This document shows positions 17,052 through 26,475 of a DNA stretch of 64,000 nucleotides, piece after piece. A model generated the notes under the pieces. It did not search any database and was not told the origin of the DNA. It worked only from the letters and a program-made list of their open reading frames with translations. Source of the stretch: CAJQLB01 sp041392065. GTDB taxonomy: Bacteria; Bacteroidota; Bacteroidia; Flavobacteriales; Flavobacteriaceae. Numbering within the stretch: the first letter of the stretch is position 1; every line of letters begins with the position of its first letter. The stretch lies in contig JAWKMU010000003.1 of the NCBI GenBank assembly GCA_041392065.1, forward strand, positions 434,001 to 498,000, given 5' to 3'. The translations under genes and the position numbers were made by a program.

Positions 17052-20008
17052 GAACAAAATTACATTGGCTAGCTGTTATTTGTTTAATCTTTAGCAGTCA
17101 GTTGTTTTTTGCACAGCAAGATGACAGTAAATCTTTAAAACCAATTTATGTAGGAAAACCTACTAAAGTTGAAAAAGTGCCTTCTCTGGCTTCGAGAGTT
17201 GAATTACCAAGACCTGAATACAAAGTTGAAGAAATGATGGATGGTAGAGCCTCTAAGTACGATATTGCACCTGGGAAAGGTTCAAATGGTTCAGATGCTT
17301 TAGCGTTAAATCCACATCGATTAAAAAATAAAATCCCAGCTAAAGCTCCATTAATTGTTTTTGAAACAGGCGCTTCAGGATCTCAGCCTACAGATCCAGC
17401 AGGAGCTGTTGGACCAAATCACTATATTTCTGTAATAAATACGGCATTCCAAATATTTGATAAAAACGGAACTTCACTTACTGGTGGATTAGTTGCACCA
17501 AACCCTACTATATTCCCTTCAGGAGGTTGTTGTGACCTTACAGCTTCTTACGATAACGTTGCCGATCGTTGGGTGCTTACTTTTTTAGGCAGTGGTGCTC
17601 AAGTTGCTGTATCTGATGGCCCAAACCCAATGACAGCTGCTTGGACAGTTTATACTTATGGTTCTGTTGTAGATTATCAAAAACTTTCAGTATGGCATGA
17701 TGGTTATTATATGACAGATAATACAAGTGGCACTTTTCATGTATTTGAAAGAGACGAAATGTTAGCAGGCAATCCTAGTGCGCAAATAGCATCTTTTACT
17801 GTTCCAGGTTGGCAAGACCCTGGAGGATTTGATTCTCCACAATTTTTAAACTTAAGTCATAATGCTACCATTACAGGACCAGCAACTATGGTTTACTTTG
17901 CTGATGACTCTTGGGCAAGTGTAAGCCAAGACGATCACATAAAATTATGGAGTGTTACAATGGATTGGAGTAATACTTCAAATTCAACAGTGACTGGACC
18001 AACCCGATTAGGAGTTGATGGAAGCGGGAATGCAGATGGTTCGGTAACGGCTTTCAATTCAACTTTTGATGGAGGAAGTTTTGTTAACTTAACCCAACCT
18101 AACGGAGGACCTAGTATAGATGCCTTACAATGGACAGTAATGAACCAAGCACAATTTAGAAAGTTTGGTAGCCATAACTCTGCCTTATTCAATTTTGTAG
18201 TAGATGTAGATGGAAGTGCAGCAGAACAAGCTGGTGTGAGGTGGTACGAGTTAAGACAATCTGGTGATGGACAACCATGGACAATACATCAAGAAGGAAC
18301 CTATACAGCACCTGATAACAGACACGCTTGGAATGCGAGTTTAATTATGGATGTACAAGGTAACATAGGAATGGGTTATACAGGAATGTCAAGCGCTAAT
18401 AGTGCAGACCCAAATGTAAGAGTAGGCTCATACTATACAGGACGTTTTGCAAATGATCCACTAGGAACTATGACAATAGCCGAAGAAACTATTATAGCAA
18501 GTGACGCTAACATCCCTGGAACTCGTTATGGAGATTATAGTAAAATTGATATTGATCCTGATGGAGATAAGAAATTTTGGTTTGTAAATGAAGTCATGTC
18601 TGGTGGTAGAAAAAATGTGGCTGGAGTATTCCAAATAGCACCAAATACTACTAATGATGTTGGTGTTGTGAGTGTTGACACTCCAGTTGATGCAACACTT
18701 ACTAATGCAGAAACAGTTACTGTAACCGTATTTAATTTTGGTGAAGATCCAGCTTCAGGTTTTAATGTTACATACCAAGTTGATGGTGGGTCATTAATTA
18801 CAGAAGCTTTTGTTGGCACATTAGCTTCACAAACATCTGCACAACATACGTTTAGCACAACAGCAGATTTATCCACAGAAGGGCAAACTTATTCCATAAT
18901 GTCTTGCACTGATTATGGCATTGATGAGGATAATGGAAATGATTGTGTAACTTCAAATGTTAGACATATTGCACCAAACGATATTGGTATTACTGAAATT
19001 ACATCTCCAAATTCTGGTGAAGGTTTAGGCTCTGAAACAGTTACTGTAACTATTGAAAATTTTGGTACAGTTGACCAATCAGGATTTAACGTTAATTATA
19101 TAATTAATGGAGGAACTCCAGTTGTAGAAACTGTAGGAGCCACAGTAACTGCTGGAAATACTATTTCATATTCTTTTACAACACCTGCAAATTTATCAAC
19201 TGTAGGCGTTTATAGTTTTACATCAGCTACGCTTTTGGCTGGTGATGCTGACGTGTCAAATAACATGGTTTCTAAATCGGTAACTCATGTAGCTTGTTCT
19301 ACAGAAACAAATGGAACAACTTTTGCGATTTCTGATAGCGGAACTCCAACAGAGTCAATCATAACTATTACTAATGATATTATTATTTCTGATGTAAATG
19401 TTTCTGTTAATTTATTTCATGTAAATGACTCAGATTTAGAAATTAAGTTAGTTGCTCCAGATGGAACTACAGAAGTAATGCTTTCTAATAGGAATGGTGG
19501 ATCAGGTGATAACTTTACAGATACAATTTTTGATGATGACGCTAGTTCAACTATTGCATCTGGAACAGCTCCTTTTACTGGATCTTATGTTCCTGATGGA
19601 GATTTAAATGTTTTAAATGGTTTATCTTCTGTTGGAAATTGGAAGCTTGTTATTACAGATAAACTAACTAATAGTCAAGGAGGAGCACTTTTAGATTGGA
19701 CGATGCAATTGTGTGCTAATTCTAATTTATCTATTGATGATTATTTAGTTGATAATGATGATTTTAATGTGATTTATAAAGGGGGAAACCAATTTCTAGT
19801 AAGACTAAATACAACCTCAATTAATGAACGTTTAGACCTTACAGTAAAAAATGTTTTAGGGCAAACCGTCTTATGGCAAACTTTAGAAAATAAAACAGGT
19901 CAAGGTTATGAGTATAACTTAAATATGTCTTATGCAGCCTCAGGAGTTTATTTTGTTAGAGTAGGAAATAATCGTGCTGGAAATGTAAAAAGAATTATTG
20001 TTGAATAA
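17048..20008 (+). CDS. Large secreted protein: propeller-like region, two CARDB-like domains, P/homo B domain, T9SS type A CTD
   Basis: A 986-residue protein exported by Sec and then probably by the type IX system. A signal peptide (to about residue 23, FFAQ) is followed by a ~400-residue beta-rich domain beginning DPAGAVGPNHYISVINTAF. Two CARDB-like Ig repeats follow (NDVGVVSVDTPVDATLTNAE and NDIGITEITSPNSGEGLGSE), then a P/homo B domain at ~752-895 (VNLFHVNDSDLEIKLVAPDG, VGNWKLVITDKLTNSQGG). A T9SS type A sorting domain ends the protein (~903-986: LDLTVKNVLGQTVLWQTL, SGVYFVRVG). No protease triad is seen, so P domains here act as binding modules. Cell-surface or released; ligand unknown. 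The leader is about 180 nt. Confidence 0.88.
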   Translation: MRTKLHWLAVICLIFSSQLFFAQQDDSKSLKPIYVGKPTKVEKVPSLASRVELPRPEYKVEEMMDGRASKYDIAPGKGSNGSDALALNPHRLKNKIPAKAPLIVFETGASGSQPTDPAGAVGPNHYISVINTAFQIFDKNGTSLTGGLVAPNPTIFPSGGCCDLTASYDNVADRWVLTFLGSGAQVAVSDGPNPMTAAWTVYTYGSVVDYQKLSVWHDGYYMTDNTSGTFHVFERDEMLAGNPSAQIASFTVPGWQDPGGFDSPQFLNLSHNATITGPATMVYFADDSWASVSQDDHIKLWSVTMDWSNTSNSTVTGPTRLGVDGSGNADGSVTAFNSTFDGGSFVNLTQPNGGPSIDALQWTVMNQAQFRKFGSHNSALFNFVVDVDGSAAEQAGVRWYELRQSGDGQPWTIHQEGTYTAPDNRHAWNASLIMDVQGNIGMGYTGMSSANSADPNVRVGSYYTGRFANDPLGTMTIAEETIIASDANIPGTRYGDYSKIDIDPDGDKKFWFVNEVMSGGRKNVAGVFQIAPNTTNDVGVVSVDTPVDATLTNAETVTVTVFNFGEDPASGFNVTYQVDGGSLITEAFVGTLASQTSAQHTFSTTADLSTEGQTYSIMSCTDYGIDEDNGNDCVTSNVRHIAPNDIGITEITSPNSGEGLGSETVTVTIENFGTVDQSGFNVNYIINGGTPVVETVGATVTAGNTISYSFTTPANLSTVGVYSFTSATLLAGDADVSNNMVSKSVTHVACSTETNGTTFAISDSGTPTESIITITNDIIISDVNVSVNLFHVNDSDLEIKLVAPDGTTEVMLSNRNGGSGDNFTDTIFDDDASSTIASGTAPFTGSYVPDGDLNVLNGLSSVGNWKLVITDKLTNSQGGALLDWTMQLCANSNLSIDDYLVDNDDFNVIYKGGNQFLVRLNTTSINERLDLTVKNVLGQTVLWQTLENKTGQGYEYNLNMSYAASGVYFVRVGNNRAGNVKRIIVE

Positions 20009-20031
20009 CTTAACTTTAACTAAGCATAAAT

Positions 20032-20064
20032 AAAAAAGAGAAGGTTTAACCTTCTCTTTTTTTT
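20032..20064. terminator. Bidirectional terminator
   Basis: Near-perfect palindrome: AAAAAAGAGAAGGTT (20032-20046) with AACCTTCTCTTTTTT (20048-20062), A tract on one side and T tract on the other. It serves both the T9SS protein gene and the convergent lipoprotein gene, whose stop codon (20046-20048) lies inside the stem. Confidence 0.85.
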
Positions 20065-20423
20065 ATCTCTATTAGTTCTATAGGGTTTGCTTCAGGACAT
20101 CTGTTCATTCTTCTTAAAGGACGATATTTAAAGTACACTTTTTCTCCATCGTTTCTTAGGGATTTATAAGTTTCTTCAGATATGTTAATTGGGTCAAACT
20201 TTGCGTTGGTTGCTCCATCAATAATAATATAAGTGCATTCGCTCTCTTTTAGGTGTTTTATTTCGCCAAGATGAAATCCTTCATTTATCATATCATTATC
20301 CATAGTTTTTATTTCAGCTTCAGTATTAATAACATCAGTTTCAGCATGATTTGAAGTTTCTTGCGAAGACTTACAAGATGCAAAAATAATCAGAAAACTT
20401 GCAGTAAAAATTTTTGTTAGCAT
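20046..20423 (-). CDS. Small lipoprotein of unknown function
   Basis: A 125-residue lipoprotein with a lipobox (IIFASCKS) at the start of the mature part. The C-terminal half (ECTYIIIDGATNAKFDPINI, YFKYRPLRRMNRCPEAN) looks like a compact beta domain with two cysteines that could form a disulfide in the periplasm. I recognise no family. I prefer the ATG at 20423, which gives a clean signal sequence, over an upstream one at 20450. It is followed after 46 nt by the efflux adaptor in opposite reading order (both on the minus strand but the adaptor gene ends before this one starts). No functional claim can be made. Confidence 0.65.
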   Translation of the reverse strand: MLTKIFTASFLIIFASCKSSQETSNHAETDVINTEAEIKTMDNDMINEGFHLGEIKHLKESECTYIIIDGATNAKFDPINISEETYKSLRNDGEKVYFKYRPLRRMNRCPEANPIELIEIKKREG

Positions 20424-20495
20424 ATCAGTTTTTTTAATTGTAATAAACAATGTACAAAAAATATGCCTTTATTATTAAGTGTTGATTTATCTTTT

Positions 20496-21626
20496 TTATT
20501 CTCCTCCAGCCAACAACATAAAGGCTCCTTTAGTAAGTATTTGCTCGTCTGTAAAATCTTGAGTGTTTAATACTTCAACATAATCTTCTGTTTGCTTTCC
20601 TACCTCTACTTTTGTTTTTTTAAATGTATAACTATCGTTCTTCTTGTCAAGAACCAATGCAAAAAACGCACTATCTATTTCTACAACCGCTTCTTTTGGT
20701 AAAGCATTTCCTTTTGAAACACCTGTTATAATTTGAGCTTCAACGAACATACCTGTTACAAAAGGTGAGTTTTCATCATCTTCAATATGTCCATGTATTT
20801 TTATTGTTCTATTTGTTGCATCTATAGATGTTCCTACTAAGTGCACTTTTGCTTTATATGTTTTATCTGAAGCTTCTGGAACTTTAAAATTAATGGGTTG
20901 CTCTTTTTTTACATTTAAAATGTCTTTTTCAAAAACCATTAATTCTAAATGGATATGATCTGTATTTATTATTTCCATGATTTCATTTGATGCAGACACA
21001 AAGGATCCATTGCTTACATTAACTTTAGTAATAGACCCAGCAATTGGTGCATACAAATTTATAGTTGATGATATGTTGCCATTTTCAATGTTGGATGGAT
21101 TAATGTTAAGCATTTTTAGTTTTTGCTTTAATCCGTTATAATGTGCTAGATTGCTTTTATAATCACTTTCAGCTTTTAAATAGTTTTTTTGTGAAGTAAT
21201 ATTTTCTTCATATAATTTAGATTGTCTTTCAAACTCAGATTTCAAGTAGGTGATCTGGTTTGACACTTCTAAATAATTTTGCTGTAGCTCTACAAATTCA
21301 GGGTTTTCAAGCGTTACCAATAATTGTCCTTTTCTTACTTCATCACCAATTAAAAGCGGCGTGTTTTTAATATAGCCTTCCATAAATGTAGTGATGCTTG
21401 CTCTACTTGATGGAGGTACATCTATAAAACCTGTTGCTGTTATAGTTTGATTAAAATCTTGTATAGAGATTTCACCCAAAACCATGCTTTCAGATTCAAA
21501 TTGTGATGCTGAAACAACAATTTCCTCTCGGTGACTTTGACTTTCAATGCTAACTTCTGTTTCTTTTTCATTATTTCCACAAGACAAAATGGCAAGTAAA
21601 AATAAAATGCTATATACATGTTTCAT
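20496..21626 (-). CDS. RND efflux periplasmic adaptor (CzcB/CusB type)
   Basis: Membrane-fusion protein of a tripartite metal-efflux pump, 376 residues. A lipobox (LLAILSCGNN) anchors it to the inner membrane. Family elements follow: N-terminal beta-barrel/lipoyl parts (GFIDVPPSSRASITTFMEG, VRKGQLLVTLENPEFVELQQ), an alpha-helical hairpin (~105-175), the second lipoyl half (LYAPIAGSITKVNVSNGSFV) and a beta-barrel and membrane-proximal domain. Third gene of the operon, 9 nt after the pump-factor fusion gene. The presence of a pump and outer-membrane factor in one gene upstream makes this a two-gene system for a three-part machine. Confidence 0.88.
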   Translation of the reverse strand: MKHVYSILFLLAILSCGNNEKETEVSIESQSHREEIVVSASQFESESMVLGEISIQDFNQTITATGFIDVPPSSRASITTFMEGYIKNTPLLIGDEVRKGQLLVTLENPEFVELQQNYLEVSNQITYLKSEFERQSKLYEENITSQKNYLKAESDYKSNLAHYNGLKQKLKMLNINPSNIENGNISSTINLYAPIAGSITKVNVSNGSFVSASNEIMEIINTDHIHLELMVFEKDILNVKKEQPINFKVPEASDKTYKAKVHLVGTSIDATNRTIKIHGHIEDDENSPFVTGMFVEAQIITGVSKGNALPKEAVVEIDSAFFALVLDKKNDSYTFKKTKVEVGKQTEDYVEVLNTQDFTDEQILTKGAFMLLAGGE

Positions 21627-21635
21627 GTTATTGTT

Positions 21636-24600
21636 TTATAATATTAGATGATTAATGGCTATTACTGTTTGATTATATTGGTTTAAATTTTCTAAATAAC
21701 TGAGTTCAATTTCTTGTGCATTTTCTATGCTTTGTATAAATTGAAAAAAGTCAATTTCTCCATGTTTAAAACTTTGTTTGGCTGTTTTAATAATTTCTTC
21801 CTTAAGATGCTTTCCTTGCGTATCATAATAAATGAGAGATTCATTTAATTGCTCTAATTTTGATAAGAGCGACTTAAACTCTGCCTCATAACTTAAACTG
21901 TAATTTTTTTGCTGTTCTTCAGCAACTTTAAAAGCCAGTTTAGAAGCTTTTATTCTTGAGGCATTACCGCTAAACAACAAAGGTATTTTAATCCCTATTT
22001 GATAACCATTTATACTTGAGTTTAATGTGCTGTTTTTACCTTGAAAATATTCAAAGCTTAAATCTGGCAATAAATTTTGGGATTCTAAATTGATTGCAGA
22101 ATGGTAATAATCTTTTGAACTTTCAAAATATACTAATCCAACATTAGGACTGTTAAGTGTTCTTTCTAATTCGAGTCTATTAGGAGCTTGAGTATTAAAT
22201 GAAGATATATCAGACTGAACTACTTTATTAAGCTGATGTTGCGCAGCTACAACTTCTTTTGATGCCTGAGCTAATAACATGTTTATTTGGCGTTGTTTGG
22301 ATTTTGCAGAAATCATTTCGAGATAATTGGTTTCCCCTAGCTCGAAACGTCTTTCTGAGGCTTTTGCAAAATCACTATATAAACTATCTAAATATTTAAT
22401 AGCTACTACCTTTTCGTTAGCATAGCTTAATTGATAATAAGCAGAATAGACATGTCTTTTAACTTTTAAAAGTTGAATATTATATTCTGCTTCAGCTATT
22501 TTTTTTGAAGCTGCGTAGAGGTTTTTCTCAGCAAAATAAACCGTTGGAAATTTAAAGCTCTGCGAAATTCCAAAAACTTTTAAGGGTTCGTTGTTTATGG
22601 CTAAATTATTTTCATCATAGCTATAATAAATGTTTGTTTTATCAAAACTAAAGGCACTATTGGTTAGTGTCTTTTTTTCTTCAACTTTTAATTCTGAGGC
22701 CTTTAATGATGCATTGTTTTCTATTGCTATAGTTAACAACTCATCTATAGTTATATACTTTTCTTGTGCATTAACTTGAATTGCTAAAAAAAGCATTACA
22801 GCTGTTATTATTCTATTCTTATTTGTCTTTAAACTAATGTTTTCAAACCATGAGTAAAGTACTGGTAACACGACAAGGGTTAGTATGGTTGCAGTAATTA
22901 AGCCTCCTATTACTACAGTCGCTAAGGGACGTTGTACTTCTGCACCAGCATTTGTAGAAACTGCCATTGGCAAAAAGCCTAATGCTGCTGCCATTGCAGT
23001 TAAAAGTACTGGCCTTAAACGTTCTGTTGTGCCTTTAATAATTAATGCTTTCATATCCATAGTTCCAGATATTTTTAATGACTTAAAATGCTCAATAAGT
23101 ACAATGCCATTTAATACAGCAATTCCGAATAGAGCTATAAAACCAACACCTGCCGAAATACTAAAAGGCAAGCCTCTAATCCATAGTAATAAAACACCTC
23201 CAACTGCTGCCAATGGTATTGCAGAGTAAACCATTAGAGCTTCTTTTACAGAACCAAAAGCAAAGTATAAGAGAATAAATATTAGAAACAGTGCTACTGG
23301 AACTGCAACTTTTAACCTAGCCGAAGCATTTTGTAAATTTTCAAATTGTCCACCATAAGTAATGCTATAACCAGCTGGCAACTTTATGTTGGCTTCTATA
23401 AGCTGTTTAACATCGTCAACAACCGATTGTAGATCACGATTTCTAACATTTATACCAACTACTATGCGTCGTTTGGTATCATCTCTTGAGATTTGTGCAG
23501 GACCTTTAGTGTATTTTATTTCTGCTAATTCACTAAGCGGAATTTTTATTCCATTAGGTGTGTCTACATATAAATTTTGAAGGTTTTCAATGCTCTTTCT
23601 TTGTGATTGATCTAAACGTAATACCAAATCGAAACGCTTTTCACCTTCAAACACACTTCCTACTGTTTCTCCAGCAAATCCCATTGAAATTATTTGATTC
23701 AAGTCAGAAATATTGAGACCATATCTGGCTATTTTACTTCTATTATAAATCACACTCATTTGAGGTAATCCTTCAACTTTTTCAACTGTAATATCTGAAG
23801 CGCCTTCAACATCGTCAATTAAATTTCTAATTTCATTGGCTTTATCTGCAAGAATTTCTAAATCCTCACCAAAAATTTTAATAGCTACATCTGCCCTAAC
23901 TCCAGTTACTAACTCATTAAATCGCATTTCAATAGGTTGTGTAAATTCTACTTCCATATTTGGAATAATTGCAAGAGCTTCTTTAAACTTATCGGCCAAT
24001 TCATCTTTAGAAGAAGCCGAAACCCATTCTTTTTTTGGTTTCAGTTTTATTATTACATCACTCTCTTCCATTGACATTGGATCTGTAGGCACTTCGGCTG
24101 CTCCAATTCTTGTTACTACTTGTTCTACTTCAGGAAATTGTTCTAATAAAGTCTTTTCAATTTTTGTGGTGATTTCAATAGTTTTAGTAAGTGATGTTCC
24201 TGTCTTTAAAACGGGTTGAATTACAAAGTCTCCTTCATCTAATGTTGGCACAAATTCACCTCCCATTCTGGTAAAAATCCAAGAGCTAAAAACTAAAAGA
24301 ACAGTTGCTAAACCTATAATTGTTTTTTTATTATCTAAGGCCCAATTTATTGTTGGCTTATACCAAGACGTTATTTTTTTCATTAACCTATTTGAAAAAT
24401 TTGTTGAGGATTTTTTTGAAGGTTTTAAAAACATGGAAGCTATAACAGGTACATAAGTTAGACACAAAATCATAGCGCCAATTAACGCAAAACTAAAAGT
24501 AAGTGCCATGGGTTTAAACATTTTACCCTCAATACCACTTAGTGATAAAATTGGAATAAAAACTATAAGAATGATAAGCTGTCCGAAAATGGCAGAATTC

Positions 24601-25949
24601 ATCATTTTTGAAGCACTTTTCAAGGTTATATTGTCTATCTCTACTTGTCTTTCTGTTCCAATATGAGACGATATTTTACTGCTTTGCTTAACTATTTGGA
24701 ATGCTATAAACTCAACAATGATTACTGCTCCATCTATAATAATTCCAAAATCGATAGCTCCCATACTCATTAAATTAGCATCAATTTTAAAAATATTCAT
24801 TAAGGTTATAGCAAATAGCAAACTTAAGGGTATTACTGATGCAACAACTAAGCCTGAACGCAAATTGCCGAGCAATAAAACCACTGTAAAAATGACTATT
24901 AAAGAGCCTAAAATTAAATTTTCTGCAACAGTCGTGGTCGTTTTTTCTATAAGTTCGCTTCGCTCCAAAAATCCATTAATATAAACACCTTCTGGCAAAG
25001 TTTTTTGTATTGAAGCTACTCGCTCCTTAACCGCATCAATTATTTGCTTGGAGTTTCCGTGCTTTATCATCATGATTTGTCCAAGGACTTTTTCTCCTTC
25101 ACCATTTCCAGTAATAGCACCAAACCTTGTAGCACTTCCAAAGCCTACTTTTGCAATGTCCTTGACATAAATTGGAAAGCCATTGTTATTTTTAACTACA
25201 ATATTTTCTACATCTTCTAACTTAGAAATTAAACCTTCACCACGAATAAAAAATGCTACATTAGCTTTTTCTATATAGCCGCCACCAGCAACACTATTAT
25301 TGTTTTCTAAGGCAGCATAAATATCTGCCAATGAAATATTCATTGCCTTTAGTTTTTGTGGATTAATGGCAACTTCATACTGCTTTAAATGTCCTCCCCA
25401 AGTATTCACTTCAACGACTCCAGGAATGCCAGATAATTGTCGTTTTACTATCCAATCTTGAATGGTTCTCAAGTCTGATGTCGAATATTTGCCTTTAAAC
25501 TCTGGCTTTACATCCAATGTGTATTGGTATATTTCACCCAGACCTGTGGTAATTGGTCCCATTTCTGGTGAACCAAAACCCTCAGGTATTTTTTCGGAGG
25601 CAGATTTTATTTTTTCGGCAATTAATTGTCTTGGTAAATAGGTGCTTAAATCGTCTTCAAAAACGATAGTGACTACCGAAAGTCCAAATTTTGAAACTGA
25701 CCTAATTTCTGATACTCCAGGTAAATTTGCCATTTCCAGTTCTACGGGATAGGTAATAAACTGCTCAACATCTAAGGTTGATAAATTTCTTGAAGTAGTT
25801 AATACTTGTACTTGATTATTGGTAATATCTGGAACGGCTCCAATAGACAACTTTGTTAAAGAGAAGATTCCAAACCCAACTAGGATTGCTGTAAACAGCA
25901 ATACAATAAGCTTATTTTTTAAGCTGAATTTTATAATGTTTTCTAGCAT
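21636..25949 (-). CDS. Heavy-metal RND pump (CzcA type) fused to a TolC-type outer-membrane factor
   Basis: A 1437-residue fusion. Residues 1-~1035 form a 12-helix RND pump with VPDITNNQVQV, the proton-relay motif GAIDFGIIIDGAVIIVE (Asp/Asp/Glu pattern of HME-RND pumps, as in CzcA rather than the CusA variant), and GGLITATILTLVVLPVLYSW at the end of the pump part. Residues ~1040-1062 (RIITAVMLFLAIQVNAQ) look like a signal peptide. Residues ~1063-1437 are TolC/CzcC-like (SLKASELKVEEKK, LGETNYLEMISAKSKQRQ, helical repeats). The likely substrate is a divalent cation (Co/Zn/Cd/Ni), by motif only. It is 76 nt after the His-rich small gene and 9 nt before the adaptor. Confidence 0.9.
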   Translation of the reverse strand: MLENIIKFSLKNKLIVLLFTAILVGFGIFSLTKLSIGAVPDITNNQVQVLTTSRNLSTLDVEQFITYPVELEMANLPGVSEIRSVSKFGLSVVTIVFEDDLSTYLPRQLIAEKIKSASEKIPEGFGSPEMGPITTGLGEIYQYTLDVKPEFKGKYSTSDLRTIQDWIVKRQLSGIPGVVEVNTWGGHLKQYEVAINPQKLKAMNISLADIYAALENNNSVAGGGYIEKANVAFFIRGEGLISKLEDVENIVVKNNNGFPIYVKDIAKVGFGSATRFGAITGNGEGEKVLGQIMMIKHGNSKQIIDAVKERVASIQKTLPEGVYINGFLERSELIEKTTTTVAENLILGSLIVIFTVVLLLGNLRSGLVVASVIPLSLLFAITLMNIFKIDANLMSMGAIDFGIIIDGAVIIVEFIAFQIVKQSSKISSHIGTERQVEIDNITLKSASKMMNSAIFGQLIILIVFIPILSLSGIEGKMFKPMALTFSFALIGAMILCLTYVPVIASMFLKPSKKSSTNFSNRLMKKITSWYKPTINWALDNKKTIIGLATVLLVFSSWIFTRMGGEFVPTLDEGDFVIQPVLKTGTSLTKTIEITTKIEKTLLEQFPEVEQVVTRIGAAEVPTDPMSMEESDVIIKLKPKKEWVSASSKDELADKFKEALAIIPNMEVEFTQPIEMRFNELVTGVRADVAIKIFGEDLEILADKANEIRNLIDDVEGASDITVEKVEGLPQMSVIYNRSKIARYGLNISDLNQIISMGFAGETVGSVFEGEKRFDLVLRLDQSQRKSIENLQNLYVDTPNGIKIPLSELAEIKYTKGPAQISRDDTKRRIVVGINVRNRDLQSVVDDVKQLIEANIKLPAGYSITYGGQFENLQNASARLKVAVPVALFLIFILLYFAFGSVKEALMVYSAIPLAAVGGVLLLWIRGLPFSISAGVGFIALFGIAVLNGIVLIEHFKSLKISGTMDMKALIIKGTTERLRPVLLTAMAAALGFLPMAVSTNAGAEVQRPLATVVIGGLITATILTLVVLPVLYSWFENISLKTNKNRIITAVMLFLAIQVNAQEKYITIDELLTIAIENNASLKASELKVEEKKTLTNSAFSFDKTNIYYSYDENNLAINNEPLKVFGISQSFKFPTVYFAEKNLYAASKKIAEAEYNIQLLKVKRHVYSAYYQLSYANEKVVAIKYLDSLYSDFAKASERRFELGETNYLEMISAKSKQRQINMLLAQASKEVVAAQHQLNKVVQSDISSFNTQAPNRLELERTLNSPNVGLVYFESSKDYYHSAINLESQNLLPDLSFEYFQGKNSTLNSSINGYQIGIKIPLLFSGNASRIKASKLAFKVAEEQQKNYSLSYEAEFKSLLSKLEQLNESLIYYDTQGKHLKEEIIKTAKQSFKHGEIDFFQFIQSIENAQEIELSYLENLNQYNQTVIAINHLIL

Positions 25950-26025
25950 AATTCATTAAATAACACAATTAATTGACGCCTTTAACTATAAAGTTAATAG
26001 ACTGTTCTTTATGTAAAAAAATGGA

Positions 26026-26415
26026 TTATACTTGCCTAGGTGGCTGAAAAACAGATGGTTTTTCGAATAACGAATATGATTCTCTATATAAAAATGTTTT
26101 ATTAGAGTCAACAAAGGCATAGGCTCTTAATTCAACTTCAAAAAAACCGGTTAGAAATATATTAGGTGAATGTTGACAAGTTTGCTGATCGTGTTTAAAT
26201 GGAAGGTCTTCATGTTCTTTATGTTCGCTACTGTGATTTATAAACGCTTCGCCATAATGTTCTGCCAAAAACTCAAAAAAACTATCTCCATATTCTTCTT
26301 GATGAAAAGCAGCGTGTTCTAAAAGAGTGCTGAATTTTGAAATATCATCAAAGCCAATATTAAAACTTTGAAAAAGTATAAGATTTGTAAATATTATGGA
26401 AAACAGCTTTGTCAT
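26026..26415 (-). CDS. Small His-rich protein leading the metal-efflux operon
   Basis: A 129-residue protein with a hydrophobic N-terminus (LFSIIFTNLILFQSFNIG) that is a likely signal peptide or anchor. The middle is rich in His and acidic residues (EHAAFHQEEYGD, EHYGEAFINHSSEHKEHED, FKHDQQTCQH) and the tail is SVFQPPRQV. I count about eight His in residues 30-85, a pattern able to bind metal ions. Its position directly before the CzcA-TolC and CzcB genes suggests a role as periplasmic metal buffer or sensor (inference). No domain is recognised. Both strand and order point to one operon. Confidence 0.65.
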   Translation of the reverse strand: MTKLFSIIFTNLILFQSFNIGFDDISKFSTLLEHAAFHQEEYGDSFFEFLAEHYGEAFINHSSEHKEHEDLPFKHDQQTCQHSPNIFLTGFFEVELRAYAFVDSNKTFLYRESYSLFEKPSVFQPPRQV

Positions 26416-26475
26416 CTATTACCAAAAATAATGAAAAAACTTAAAAGTAAATGCTACTTAGGTTACATTCTATTT

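Noticed and set aside
22885..24984. Several plus-strand open frames of 60-130 codons opposite the pump gene
   Set aside because: They mirror the long minus-strand RND frame, have no start context or recognisable protein pattern, and are antisense shadows.
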